Assembly: GCF_008923245.1 (NCBI RefSeq) | Contig: NZ_WBOS01000005.1 | Span: 124,001-188,000 of the forward strand | Origin: Cytobacillus depressus | GTDB taxonomy: Bacteria > Bacillota > Bacilli > Bacillales > Cytobacillaceae | DNA length: 64,000 nucleotides | Direction of reading: 5' to 3' | In this document: positions 12,184 through 20,926 of the stretch, piece after piece | How positions within the stretch are numbered: position 1 is the stretch's first letter | Layout: each line of letters begins with the position of its first letter | Made by a program: the position numbers and the translations under genes | The notes under the pieces: model-generated | Told to the model about the DNA's origin: nothing | Databases searched by the model: none | The model's input: the letters and a program-made list of their open reading frames with translations, nothing else

Positions 12184-13201
12184 TCGCAATCACCTCCACA
12201 CCCACTTGTTGCGTGCCAATAAACTCAATTGCACTTGCAATCTCTGATTCGGCACCTTCCAAATGAACAAAAAGGGTGCCATATGAACCATTTTGTGTAT
12301 GTGAAATTTTCCCCTGCAAAATATTCACAGTTATATCGTATTTTCGAATTAATTCAGTGATTAAAGGCTGTCCTGTAGTATCCCCTACAAAGGTTAGCTG
12401 AACCACTTGACCTGCAGGAAATTTCTCAAGGAGATGTTCAATCGTCTCTTTCGTTTCCTCCGGTTCAGTAACTTGCTGCACAAAACGTTTTGTAATAGGC
12501 TCCTGCGGATTTTTAAATACTTCTAAAACCGGACCAATTTCGACTACTTTTCCGCTCTCCATCACCGCAACTCGATGGCAAATCTTGCGGATAACATGCA
12601 TTTCATGTGTAATCAGGACAATCGTTAATCCTAATCGTTCATTAATATCTACTAATAATTCAAGAATCGAATCGGTCGTTTGCGGATCAAGCGCTGAGGT
12701 TGCTTCATCACATAACAAAACTTTTGGGTTGTTTGCCAATGCTCTCGCAATACCGACCCGTTGTTTTTGACCGCCGCTTAGCTGAGATGGATAGGCATCC
12801 TCTCTTCCTTCTAGCCCGACAAGCTTAATGAGTTCATCTACTCGTTTCAGCCTTTCCTCTTTGGCAACACCGGCAATCTCAAGTGGAAATGCAATGTTTT
12901 CCCTGACTGTCCGTGACCACAGCAAGTTGAAATGCTGGAAAATCATACTGATATCCTGTCTTGCTTTTCTTAAGTTTTTCCCTCTAATATGCGATACTTC
13001 ATTATTCGCAACAACGACAGAACCGCTTGACGGAATTTCAAGTCCATTTAACATCCGTATCAATGTACTTTTCCCAGCCCCACTATATCCAATGACACCG
13101 AAGATTTCTCCCGCGTTTATTTCTAAATTCACATCATCAACTGCCAAAACTTGGCCTTGCTTAGATGGATAAACCTTTTGTACATTTTTTATTGAAATCA
13201 T
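12176..13201 (-). CDS. metN: MetN, methionine ABC transporter ATPase
   Basis: A 341-residue ATPase starting at ATG 13201 (AGAGGGTG upstream; the in-frame GTG at 13213 overlaps that site). Walker A GYSGAGKST is at 38-46, followed by the Q-loop in IFQHFNLL, the signature LSGGQKQR, Walker B VLLCDEATSALD and the H-loop in THEM. The C-terminal ~85 residues form the NIL domain (VVQLTFVGDT, ITVNILQGKI) that senses intracellular methionine and inhibits transport. It is the first gene of metNPQ, directly behind an S-box leader. Confidence 0.96.
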   Translation of the reverse strand: MISIKNVQKVYPSKQGQVLAVDDVNLEINAGEIFGVIGYSGAGKSTLIRMLNGLEIPSSGSVVVANNEVSHIRGKNLRKARQDISMIFQHFNLLWSRTVRENIAFPLEIAGVAKEERLKRVDELIKLVGLEGREDAYPSQLSGGQKQRVGIARALANNPKVLLCDEATSALDPQTTDSILELLVDINERLGLTIVLITHEMHVIRKICHRVAVMESGKVVEIGPVLEVFKNPQEPITKRFVQQVTEPEETKETIEHLLEKFPAGQVVQLTFVGDTTGQPLITELIRKYDITVNILQGKISHTQNGSYGTLFVHLEGAESEIASAIEFIGTQQVGVEVIANG

Positions 13202-13255
13202 TTTTGTTGTCACCCTCTTTACATCCGATCTGTCATATCAATATCTTCCAATATA

Positions 13256-13412
13256 GAAAATGCCTTTCTGTCCTGAGGGCAGAAAGGCATAAACTTTTAT
13301 TCCTTCCCTCATCTCCCAAAGCAATTTTGCTTCGTGTGAATTGGCACCATTTCATAAAATGACGGTTGCCGGGTTTCATCGGGCACATCCCTCCACCTCT
13401 CTTGATAAGAGC
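13256..13412 (-). promoter_or_regulatory. SAM-I (S-box) riboswitch with terminator, controlling metNPQ
   Basis: Read on the minus strand, the leader has the S-box consensus: CTTATCAAGAGAGGTGGAGG, GCCCGATGAAACCCGGCAACC, GGTGCCAATTC and GATGAG, which together close P1 (13305-13412). It is followed by a 10-bp terminator (TGCCTTTCTG / CAGAAAGGCA, 13261-13289) with a T4 tail. When SAM is plentiful the aptamer forms and lets the terminator fold, stopping methionine uptake genes. All core aptamer segments are present. Confidence 0.95.
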
Positions 13413-13545
13413 ATTGCATCTATATTCGATTTATTACTTAAGTTAAATACTTCAACATTACGAATGATATCATATCAAGTTATAAAGAGAGCGTCAACAG
13501 TAAATATATGACGCAGGTGATTATTTTACTTACTAATGAATGATT

Positions 13546-14862
13546 TTAAGCATTGGCAGTTAGGGATGTGATCCCAGTCGCAGCTTCAATGGCCTGCTCT
13601 AAATCTTCAATTAGGTCATCTGCATTTTCAATTCCAATTGATAGACGTACTAAATCTTCTGGAACACCTGCAGCCTTCAGCCCTTCAGAATCAAGCTGCT
13701 GATGGGTTGTGCTTGCCGGATGAATGACTAAGCTTTTGGCATCGCCAACGTTAGCCACATGTGCCCATAATTCGAGATTATTAATGAATTTCGCCCCGGC
13801 TTCTCTGCCTCCTGCAATGCCAAATACGACGACAGAGCCAGCTCCTTTTGGTAAATATTTATCAGCTAATGCTTTATCTGGATGACTTTCGCTTCCTGGA
13901 TAGAGAACCCAATTCACAGCTGGATGAGCTTCTAAATATTCAACTACCTTCCTCGTATTGGTAATGTGCTCCTTCATTCTTACGTGTAATGTTTCAAGTC
14001 CTAATGTAAATTGGAAAGCATTCTGCGGGCTTAATGCTGGACCGAAATCTCTAAGAAGCTGAACTCTTGCTTTAATAATATAGGCGATAGCCCCTAATGC
14101 CTCGCTATATACAAGGTTATTATAGCTTGGGTCTGGCTTGGTGAATCCAGGGAATTTTGGTGAATTCCAATCGAATTTCCCACCGTCAACAATGATTCCC
14201 CCAGTTGTTGTTCCATTCCCTAGCAGCCATTTCGTAGCGGAGTGAACAACGATATCTGCTCCATACTCGAAAGGTCTGCACAAATACGGAGTAGCAAAAG
14301 TATTGTCAATGATAAGTGGAACTCCATTCTCGTGTGCAATTTCTGCTACTTTTTCGATATCAAGAACCTTTAGACTAGGATTTCCAATCGTTTCTGCAAA
14401 GACCGCCTTCGTTTTTTCTGTAATTGCCTTCCGGAAATTTTCTGGATCTTCTGGATCGACAAACTTTACTTGAATGCCGTATTTCGGTAGTGTTACGGCA
14501 AACAGGTTATACGTCCCGCCGTAAAGATTTGCGGCTGCTACAATTTCATCCCCTGCTTCAGCAATATTGAGAATTGCTAAAGAAATAGCTGCCATTCCGC
14601 TTGAAACGGCCAATGCGCCAACTCCGCCTTCTAGCAAAGCGACTCTTTCTTCAAAAACCGTTGTTGTCGGATTGTGAATCCGTGTATAGATATAGCCCGG
14701 CTCTTTTAAGCCAAATAAATTGGCTGCATGTTCTGTATCTTTAAATTGATAAGCATTGTTTTGGTAAATTGGTACTGCTCTTGCTCCTGTAACAGGATCA
14801 GGCTGTAATCCGCCATGAACTCCTAAAGTTTCGAATCGATAGTTTTTTTGCTTCTCCGACAT
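13546..14862 (-). CDS. metY: O-acetylhomoserine sulfhydrylase-type PLP enzyme
   Basis: A 438-residue Cys/Met-metabolism PLP enzyme starting at ATG 14862 (AAAAGGAGAG upstream). It begins [30 protein letters not shown] in overlapping pieces typical of O-acetylhomoserine aminocarboxypropyltransferases. SSGMAAI and [10 protein letters not shown] lie at the cofactor phosphate site, [14 protein letters not shown] [14 protein letters not shown] follows, and the PLP lysine is in [18 protein letters not shown]. The length and the GNGTTTGG segment fit MetY (sulfide plus O-acetylhomoserine to homocysteine) better than MetB/MetC. It stands alone behind a second S-box, which fits a methionine-biosynthesis role. 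Confidence 0.9.
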   Translation of the reverse strand: MSEKQKNYRFETLGVHGGLQPDPVTGARAVPIYQNNAYQFKDTEHAANLFGLKEPGYIYTRIHNPTTTVFEERVALLEGGVGALAVSSGMAAISLAILNIAEAGDEIVAAANLYGGTYNLFAVTLPKYGIQVKFVDPEDPENFRKAITEKTKAVFAETIGNPSLKVLDIEKVAEIAHENGVPLIIDNTFATPYLCRPFEYGADIVVHSATKWLLGNGTTTGGIIVDGGKFDWNSPKFPGFTKPDPSYNNLVYSEALGAIAYIIKARVQLLRDFGPALSPQNAFQFTLGLETLHVRMKEHITNTRKVVEYLEAHPAVNWVLYPGSESHPDKALADKYLPKGAGSVVVFGIAGGREAGAKFINNLELWAHVANVGDAKSLVIHPASTTHQQLDSEGLKAAGVPEDLVRLSIGIENADDLIEDLEQAIEAATGITSLTANA

Positions 14863-14934
14863 CTTTTTTTCTCTCCTTTTTAAGCGCAGAACACCTGCAT
14901 GAGTTTTCATTTTTTCTTTAATAAAAGAAGAGTT

Positions 14935-15075
14935 GAAAAAACCCTCTTCACAAGAAGAGGGTTGGTATCATCTCTTCTTATCTACCAGAGCCATTGCTCT
15001 GCTGGAATTAGCACCGCGTTTAATACCGGTTGCCGGGCTTCGTAGGGCCAGTCCCTCCACCTCTCTTGATAAGAA
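14935..15075 (-). promoter_or_regulatory. SAM-I (S-box) riboswitch with terminator, controlling metY
   Basis: On the minus strand: TTCTTATCAAGAGAGGTGG, GGCCCTACGAAGCCCGGCAACC, GGTGCTAATTCC and GATAAGAA, closing an 8-bp P1 (15068-15075 with 14975-14982). A terminator follows (AACCCTCTT / AAGAGGGTT, 14940-14963) with T6. An open frame across this leader (14982-15182) is only a by-product. Confidence 0.95.
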
Positions 15076-15195
15076 TATTTAGTTAGTATACTTAAGTTTA
15101 AAGCGATAATATCATAAGGGTTTTTAGCAGTCAAGATATATTTAAGAAATTTCAGACTAAATGGATTAATTTTTAAATTCAAAAATGTGATTACA

Positions 15196-15525
15196 TCAAT
15201 TTTTACAGAGTAAGAAGAGAGATTCTAAGAATAGCAATCTACGAAAGGTTGCATCAGTTGCAACGTCTTTTCCTTTTACTGCATCTCTTAGCTTTTGTTC
15301 ACCTTCTAATATGGAATGAATGATTTCTTCTGAACCTGAAATGGTAGCATCAAAACTTTGATGTTGACTGGCAATTTTAACAGAACTATTTCCATCATGA
15401 AATGTTAGTGGAATCTCCTTATTCCCAGCTTTAATACAAAGCGAAAAAGTAGAGTCTCTAAATAATTTCCTTAAATGTGTTTTCTCGTTCATTACTTCAA
15501 TAAATTCAGTAACTAAACTTCCCAT
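15196..15525 (-). CDS. yusD: YusD-like SCP2-domain protein
   Basis: A 109-residue soluble protein starting at ATG 15525 behind TGGGGTGAT. The pattern (LCIKAGNKEIPLTFHDGNSS, DATISGSEEIIHSILEGEQKLRDAVKGK) fits a sterol-carrier-protein-2-like fold, which binds lipid-like ligands in a hydrophobic pocket. Position just before yusE-yusF matches yusD of B. subtilis. Biochemical role is not established. Confidence 0.75.
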   Translation of the reverse strand: MGSLVTEFIEVMNEKTHLRKLFRDSTFSLCIKAGNKEIPLTFHDGNSSVKIASQHQSFDATISGSEEIIHSILEGEQKLRDAVKGKDVATDATFRRLLFLESLFLLCKN

Positions 15526-15622
15526 ATAATCACCCCAAATGCATTACGTAACTTTCCCCCATTTATGTCTATTCCACTAATAAATTAATGTACCTTTAAC
15601 TTTCGCTCGACATTTTTAAAGC

Positions 15623-15664
15623 AAAAAAAGACAATGCGTCGACTTTTTTCAGCATTGTCTTTCA
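15623..15664 (-). terminator. Terminator after yusF-yusE
   Basis: AAAGACAATGC / GCATTGTCTTT arms (15652-15662 and 15627-15637) with a 14-nt loop and an A/T run on the minus-strand exit side. It lies between yusE and yusD. The interval 15526-15787 otherwise shows no gene. Confidence 0.75.
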
Positions 15665-15787
15665 TTTCCCGAGAAATTAATTTAATTTTCTAGCTATATT
15701 TAAATATTTATTTGTCTATTTATAGTTTTGAAGCATAACACGTTGTAGACATACTCTAGACTAAATACTGGAAATGCCTTCCCGATT

Positions 15788-16096
15788 TTAGTGAACACTA
15801 GTTATTTTATCTAATAAATATGGAACTGAGTGGAATGCGTATGTTTTATCTTCCAGCTTGCCCTCATTAATAATAATAAGGCAAGGAACACTTTCTATCT
15901 CTAATTGTTCGCCAAAGGTCGGCATATAATTCAAATCAGCCTTTCCAATAAGCAGATCTGGCATAAGTGCTTCAATGACTTCTAGCATTTTACTAGCTAC
16001 CTGACATGTGCCGCATAATGGTGTATAAAAATAGAGCAAGCCTGATTTACGTTCTTGGATTAGTTTCTCGATTTCCTTCTGTGGCCATTCCTGCAA
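15788..16096 (-). CDS. yusE: YusE-like thioredoxin-family protein
   Basis: A 102-residue single-domain thioredoxin-like protein with the redox motif Cys28-Gly-Thr-Cys31 in FYTPLCGTCQVASKML and a cis-Pro segment ESVPCLIII. No signal peptide, so cytoplasmic. The start is TTG 16096; AAAGGATG lies upstream inside the end of yusF, and no in-frame ATG is available. It lies 6 bp after yusF, as in B. subtilis. The partner protein is unknown. Confidence 0.85.
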   Translation of the reverse strand: MQEWPQKEIEKLIQERKSGLLYFYTPLCGTCQVASKMLEVIEALMPDLLIGKADLNYMPTFGEQLEIESVPCLIIINEGKLEDKTYAFHSVPYLLDKITSVH

Positions 16097-16102
16097 TGAT
16101 GA

Positions 16103-16459
16103 TCATCCTTTATCTAAAAACTCTGTATATACATCAATGTTCGCTGCTAATAATACAGTTGCAAGATGATGTTCTGGCGCAGTTGCAACCTCGCGATACA
16201 TCCGGTCAATATAAAGATGCTCAGCCTCCGGAAATTCTCTTTTAAATTGCTTTCGAAGTTTTTCTCCAGCTGCATCAGCATCCACCAATATAAAAACATC
16301 TTTATCATAAAGCATATCAATTAATTCATCTAGCTTTGTAACTCCAATTGTTCCATTTGTGCAAACAATTTCAATAGGTTCACTGACAATTGCCTGTACC
16401 TTTCTTTTATCTGTCGTGCCTTCTACAATAATTACTTTTTCTGAAATCGCCTCATCCAT
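16103..16459 (-). CDS. yusF: YusF-like toprim-domain protein
   Basis: A 118-residue protein that is essentially a single Toprim domain: KVIIVEGTTDKRKVQAI carries the first acidic residue and VFILVDADAAGEKLRKQFKREFP the DxD pair. Small Toprim proteins of this kind resemble the M5 ribonuclease N-terminal domain and are probably nucleases or nucleic-acid binding, but the activity of YusF is not established. ATG 16459 with AGGTGATG upstream is chosen; the frame also allows ATG 16465 or GTG 16468. It is co-transcribed with yusE. Confidence 0.82.
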   Translation of the reverse strand: MDEAISEKVIIVEGTTDKRKVQAIVSEPIEIVCTNGTIGVTKLDELIDMLYDKDVFILVDADAAGEKLRKQFKREFPEAEHLYIDRMYREVATAPEHHLATVLLAANIDVYTEFLDKG

Positions 16460-16662
16460 TATCATCACCTGAATAGAGTTGTTATTTTATCCAATGGGCT
16501 TATTCTCCATTGGCGAATTTACTTCTACCATACCATATTCAATATTCTGGCATATGGTGTTGAACTCCTGCTTTTTTCAAATTTTTATTAGTTTGCCACA
16601 TAATTTCATTAATCAAAAGTCGTAAATTAATTTGGAGAGAATAAAGTTTTTATTATTAAATA

Positions 16663-16700
16663 GGAAAAGGGAGTACCAACTTAATGGTAACTCCCTTTTC
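16663..16700 (-). terminator. Terminator of gcvH
   Basis: Stem GGGAGTTACCA / TGGTACTCCC (one mismatch) flanked by AAAA and TTTTCC, about 55 bp beyond the gcvH stop. The rest of 16460-16752 is without a gene. Confidence 0.75.
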
Positions 16701-16752
16701 CTTTTTCTGCAAATAGATTATGTATAAAGCCCATTTGCGAATGACCTTCTAA

Positions 16753-17136
16753 TTAGTCTTCCTTCACCATTGCTTCATATTGTTCAGCAGTCATTAATTT
16801 ATCAAGTTCGCTTGAATCTGATAGCTCAACAACAACCATCCAAGCTTTTTCATATGGAGATTCGTTGACGAATTCAGGATTATCGCTTAAATCTTCGTTT
16901 ACAGCAACAACCTTTCCGCTTACTGGGGAATAAAGCTCAGATACTGTTTTAACAGATTCTACGCTTCCGAAAGGCTCGCCCGCTGTTACTTCGTCGCCTT
17001 CTTCTGGAAGCTCAACGAATACAATATCTCCAAGCTCAGATTGAGCAAAGTCAGTAATTCCAATACGTACTTGCTCGCCTTCTGTTTTTACCCACTCATG
17101 CTCTTCTGAATAACGTAATTCTTTTGGTGTGTTCAT
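16753..17136 (-). CDS. gcvH: GcvH, glycine cleavage system H protein (lipoyl carrier)
   Basis: A 127-residue protein starting at ATG 17136 behind GGAGGGATT. The lipoyl domain shows the attachment lysine Lys63 in [19 protein letters not shown]. It also has the starting [11 protein letters not shown] and the end [16 protein letters not shown] protein carries the aminomethyl group between the P, T and L proteins of glycine cleavage, and in Bacillus it also serves as the octanoyl/lipoyl relay to 2-oxoacid dehydrogenases. The other gcv genes are not in this window; a lone gcvH next to yusI is the normal Bacillus layout. Confidence 0.97.
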   Translation of the reverse strand: MNTPKELRYSEEHEWVKTEGEQVRIGITDFAQSELGDIVFVELPEEGDEVTAGEPFGSVESVKTVSELYSPVSGKVVAVNEDLSDNPEFVNESPYEKAWMVVVELSDSSELDKLMTAEQYEAMVKED

Positions 17137-17216
17137 TCTTAATCCCTCCATAATTCTTTCATAGTTGATCGAGTATTCGATCTCTTTCTACATCATGGCA
17201 AAAAGAATGATGTTTT

Positions 17217-17588
17217 TCAATCCTTTTCGTCATCAAGCCATGTTTTTTTAAAATCTTCTTCCTTAAAGCCAACTGTTACCTTCTGGCCGTCTGTTACGAT
17301 GGGACGTTTAATCAGCATTCCATCAGTTGCCAGCAAATCAAGCAATTCATCCTCTGATGAGGTTTTGACCTTATCCTTTAATCCGAGTTCACGATACTTC
17401 ATGCCACTCGTGTTAAAAAACTTTTTGATGTCCAAACCGCTTTTTTCGTAAAGATACTTTAGCTCGCTTCGGGAAGGCGGATTTTCAACAATATGAACAG
17501 CTTCATAAGCTATCTGGTTATCATCTAACCACTTTTTAGCTTTACGGCAAGTGCCGCATTTCGGATACCAATAAAAAGTATGTGCCAT
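17217..17588 (-). CDS. yusI: YusI-like ArsC/Spx-family protein
   Basis: A 123-residue ArsC/Spx/MgsR-family protein with the N-terminal redox motif Cys11-Gly-Thr-Cys14 (TFYWYPKCGTCRKAKKWL). It also has the ArsC-fold core HIVENPPSRSELKYLYEKSG and the end LIKRPIVTDGQKVTVGF with the conserved RP. Unlike Spx, it has no obvious RNA-polymerase-binding Gly52 context that could be judged here. Role unknown; a thiol-dependent reductase is likely. It lies between gcvH and fadE, as in B. subtilis. Confidence 0.85.
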   Translation of the reverse strand: MAHTFYWYPKCGTCRKAKKWLDDNQIAYEAVHIVENPPSRSELKYLYEKSGLDIKKFFNTSGMKYRELGLKDKVKTSSEDELLDLLATDGMLIKRPIVTDGQKVTVGFKEEDFKKTWLDDEKD

Positions 17589-17756
17589 GTTTTCACCACC
17601 TTATTAGAAGGCGCTTTCGCAATACTAGGTTATTTTTCCAAACCTATTATTTATTAATTAAATTCTACCATAATATTTTTGTAATTCATAACTTTGGCTC
17701 CAATATACATAATTCGAGCTTTTTTTCATATTTCCTTCTTTTTGCGAAATTTTTTT

Positions 17757-17798
17757 TACAAAAAAAAAAGAGACGGACACCATCAATTGGTGCCAGCC
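17757..17798 (-). terminator. Terminator of the fadNAE operon
   Basis: GGCACCA / TGGTGTC arms on the minus strand (one G-U pair) followed by a run of about ten T (17759-17769), 20 bp after the fadE stop. Confidence 0.7.
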
Positions 17799-17817
17799 AC
17801 TTTTATCCTTATTAGAT

Positions 17818-19602
17818 TTATAATACAAAGCGCTCTGCTTCAATTAACTGCTCAGCAGCTTCCCTTTTCTTCGCGATGACATTAATTGGCGTATGGCGAG
17901 TAAATTTACGAAGAGCCGAAATCATCATTCTTAACGCATCACCTGTTTCAACAGCTACTAATGTTTCTTTTGCATGTTGTTCAATTTCGTTAAATGCCTC
18001 TTGGCAGAAGATTTGTGTATAAAGAAGCTTTTGTTTGTTCTTTTCTAAGCCTGTTTTTTCAATCGCCTTTTCGGTACGGAGCACCACAGACTCCATTGCA
18101 TAGGCGTTGGAAATAATATCGGCTATATTCACTAATACTTCCTGCTCGTTTTCAAGAGCTTTGCCATATTTTTGAGCGGCTAAGCCTGCAGCAAGCAGTC
18201 CGATTTTCTTCGCATTTTTCACTAAATATTTTTCTTGTGCTAATGGTTCTTCTCCAGGTTCTTCAGGCATTAACATCATTAGCTCTTCTTGAAGTGCCAG
18301 CGCTTTTTCAAATAATGGGAGTTCGCCTTTGAAGGCTTTACGCACATAAGTGCCTGGGACTAGGAGACGGTTAATTTCATTTGTTCCTTCAAAAATACGG
18401 TTAATACGGGAATCACGGTATGCTCTTTCAATTTCATATTCTGCCATGAAGCCGTACCCGCCGTGAATTTGCACGCCTTCATCAACGACATAATCAAGAA
18501 CCTCTGTTGCGAAGAATTTATTTAGGGAACATTCAATCGCATATTCAGCAATTGATTTTGCAACCTCTTTCCCGTCATTCACTGCCTCTTCTGAGAGCTT
18601 GCTCATCCGGTCTTCAAAAAGACCAACTGTGCGGTATACTGAGCTTTCAGCTGCATAAATTTTGGACGCAATCGTGCCGAATTTTTCCTTCGTTAAATTA
18701 AATTGAGAAATAGGCGTTTTGAACTGTTTACGCTGGTTCGCATATTGAACTGTAATTTCAAAAGCACGCTTTGAACCGCCGACAGCTCCCACGCCTAATT
18801 TATAACGACCGATATTCAAAATATTAAAGGCAATAATATGGCCCCTGCCTAATTCACCTAATAAATTTTCCTTCGGTACGAGTGCATCCTCAAGAATTAG
18901 TGTTCGAGTGGAGGAGCTCTTAATCCCCATTTTCTTTTCTTCAGGACCGACAGAAACACCAGGGTAATCTCTTTCAACGATAAAAGCTGAGAAATGCTCT
19001 CCATCTACTTTTGCATAAACGACAAAAACGTCTGCAAATGCGGAGTTTGTAATCCATTGTTTTTCCCCATTTAATACGTAATGCGCTCCTTCGGCATTCA
19101 GTCTTGCACTCGTTTTGGCGCCTAGCGCATCAGAACCCGAGCCCGGCTCTGTTAATGCATATGCTGCCAGCTTTTCACCGGTTGCTAAAGCAGGTAAATA
19201 TTTTTGTTTCTGCTCCTCCGTACCAAATAGAACGATTGGAAGGGAACCAATTCCGACATGTGCTCCGTGAGAAATCGAAAATCCGCCTGCTCGCGCCATT
19301 TTTTCGGCAATTAGTGCCGAGCTCACCTTATCTAATGCTAAGCCACCATATTCTTCAGGGACATCTGCGCTTAACAGCCCGAGATCCCCAGCCTGCTTTA
19401 ATAATTTTACTGTACGATCAAATTCGTGGTTCTCTAAATACTCCACTTCAGGAAGAACTTCATTGATAACAAATTCTTCTGTTGTTTTGGCAATCATTTT
19501 ATGCTCGTCTGTATAATCCTCTGGTGTGAACACACGATCATAAGATAGATCCTCGATTAAAAAACTTCCACCTTTAATTAGGCTGTCTGTTTGATTTGAC
19601 AT
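17818..19602 (-). CDS. fadE: FadE, acyl-CoA dehydrogenase
   Basis: A 594-residue flavoprotein that makes the first oxidation of fatty acyl-CoA to trans-2-enoyl-CoA. It starts at ATG 19602 behind GGAGGAATT. Landmarks: LGLLSADVPEEYGGLALDK, YALTEPGSGSDALGAKTSA with QWITNSAFADVF (FAD site), MGIKSSSTRTLIL, QLNxTKEKFG-type helix, QIHGGYGFMAEY, and the catalytic glutamate in RIFEGTNEINR. An extra C-terminal ~180-residue helical domain is typical of the Bacillus FadE type and longer than the ~380-residue core. It is the last gene of fadN-fadA-fadE. Confidence 0.95.
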   Translation of the reverse strand: MSNQTDSLIKGGSFLIEDLSYDRVFTPEDYTDEHKMIAKTTEEFVINEVLPEVEYLENHEFDRTVKLLKQAGDLGLLSADVPEEYGGLALDKVSSALIAEKMARAGGFSISHGAHVGIGSLPIVLFGTEEQKQKYLPALATGEKLAAYALTEPGSGSDALGAKTSARLNAEGAHYVLNGEKQWITNSAFADVFVVYAKVDGEHFSAFIVERDYPGVSVGPEEKKMGIKSSSTRTLILEDALVPKENLLGELGRGHIIAFNILNIGRYKLGVGAVGGSKRAFEITVQYANQRKQFKTPISQFNLTKEKFGTIASKIYAAESSVYRTVGLFEDRMSKLSEEAVNDGKEVAKSIAEYAIECSLNKFFATEVLDYVVDEGVQIHGGYGFMAEYEIERAYRDSRINRIFEGTNEINRLLVPGTYVRKAFKGELPLFEKALALQEELMMLMPEEPGEEPLAQEKYLVKNAKKIGLLAAGLAAQKYGKALENEQEVLVNIADIISNAYAMESVVLRTEKAIEKTGLEKNKQKLLYTQIFCQEAFNEIEQHAKETLVAVETGDALRMMISALRKFTRHTPINVIAKKREAAEQLIEAERFVL

Positions 19603-19694
19603 GTAAATTCCTCCATTCGATTATTTTGGGGACGAGGAGACAGAGTAAACTGTCCTCCTGTCCAACCGGGATAAAAGAACCAACCCCATATCCC

Positions 19695-20870
19695 TCAAAG
19701 AAGTTCAAATACTCCCGCTGCGCCCATTCCTCCGCCAATACACATCGTAACGACACCGAATTGTTGGTTGCGGCGCTTCATTTCGTGGATGAGGGATAGC
19801 GTTAGTTTTGTGCCTGTGCAGCCTAGCGGATGACCAAGAGCGATAGCACCGCCATTAACGTTTACTTTGTTTTCGTCAAGATCAAGCTCACGGATAATCT
19901 GAATTGCTTGTGAGGCAAAGGCTTCATTTAACTCAAATAGTCCGATATCTGATAGTTCCAAGCCTGCTAGCTTCAGAGCTTTAGGAATAGCAACAATCGG
20001 ACCGATTCCCATCACTTCTGGCGGGACTCCTCCGACAGCAAAGGATCTGAATTTCACCATTGGCGTTAAGCCAGCAGACTTTGCTTTTTCACGATCCATG
20101 ACCATAACTGCTGCCGCTCCATCACTTGTTTGGGAGGCGTTCCCAGCTGTGACTGTTCCATTTACTGAAAAAGCTGGCCTTAGTTTAGCTAATGTTTCAA
20201 CCGTTGAATCGGCGCGAACGCCTTCATCTTGGCTGAATAATATCCTCTTCTCAATTAATTTATTGTCCTTCCCGACTGAGCGTAAAGTTACGTCAACCGG
20301 TACAATTTCATCGACAAACTTGCCTTCCTGAATGGCTTTTGCTGCTCTTTGATGACTGCGAACCGCAAAAGCATCCTGGTCTTCACGGGATACTCCGTAT
20401 TTTTTTGCGACCTCTTCAGCTGTATGGCCCATTCCCATATAATATTCAGGAGCCGTTTCTGCTAATTTAATATTTGGCCGTGTAATATGCCCCATCATAG
20501 GTACTAGACTCATTGATTCGGCACCGCCCGCTATGACCGTGTCCGCATGACCGAGCATAATTCTCTCTGCAGCATAGGCAATGGATTGTAAGCCTGAAGA
20601 GCAGTAGCGGTTAATAGTAATTGCTGGGACGGTATGGGGAAGCCCAGCCAATGCTCCAATATTCCGAGCCATATTTAAACCCTGCTCCGCTTCTGGCATC
20701 GCGCAGCCGATTATTAAGTCATCGATATTTCCTTCATAGTTTCCAGCCCGTTTTAATGTTTCTTGCACAACAAGAGCACCTAAGTCATCCGGTCTTACGT
20801 GTGCTAACGTTCCTTTCTTCGCCTTGCCAACTGGGGTTCGTGCGCCGGCAACGATCACCGCTTCTCTCAT
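19695..20870 (-). CDS. fadA: FadA, acetyl-CoA acyltransferase (3-ketoacyl-CoA thiolase)
   Basis: A 391-residue thiolase catalysing the final thiolytic step of beta-oxidation. ATG 20870 has GAGAGGG at a workable distance; the ATG two codons earlier is too close to it. Catalytic residues are clear: nucleophile Cys90 in NRYCSSGLQ, His in NGGAIALGHPLGCTG and the second Cys in VTMCIGGGMGAAG. It follows fadN by 56 bp and precedes fadE by 92 bp. Confidence 0.96.
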   Translation of the reverse strand: MREAVIVAGARTPVGKAKKGTLAHVRPDDLGALVVQETLKRAGNYEGNIDDLIIGCAMPEAEQGLNMARNIGALAGLPHTVPAITINRYCSSGLQSIAYAAERIMLGHADTVIAGGAESMSLVPMMGHITRPNIKLAETAPEYYMGMGHTAEEVAKKYGVSREDQDAFAVRSHQRAAKAIQEGKFVDEIVPVDVTLRSVGKDNKLIEKRILFSQDEGVRADSTVETLAKLRPAFSVNGTVTAGNASQTSDGAAAVMVMDREKAKSAGLTPMVKFRSFAVGGVPPEVMGIGPIVAIPKALKLAGLELSDIGLFELNEAFASQAIQIIRELDLDENKVNVNGGAIALGHPLGCTGTKLTLSLIHEMKRRNQQFGVVTMCIGGGMGAAGVFELL

Positions 20871-20926
20871 TTTCATTCCCTCTCTTTCTTCGAATATAGG
20901 AAAATATTAAATTCGTTCTATTAAAA

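Noticed and set aside
14982..15182. Minus-strand frame of 66 codons ahead of metY
   Set aside because: It runs through the SAM riboswitch aptamer, which explains the sequence.
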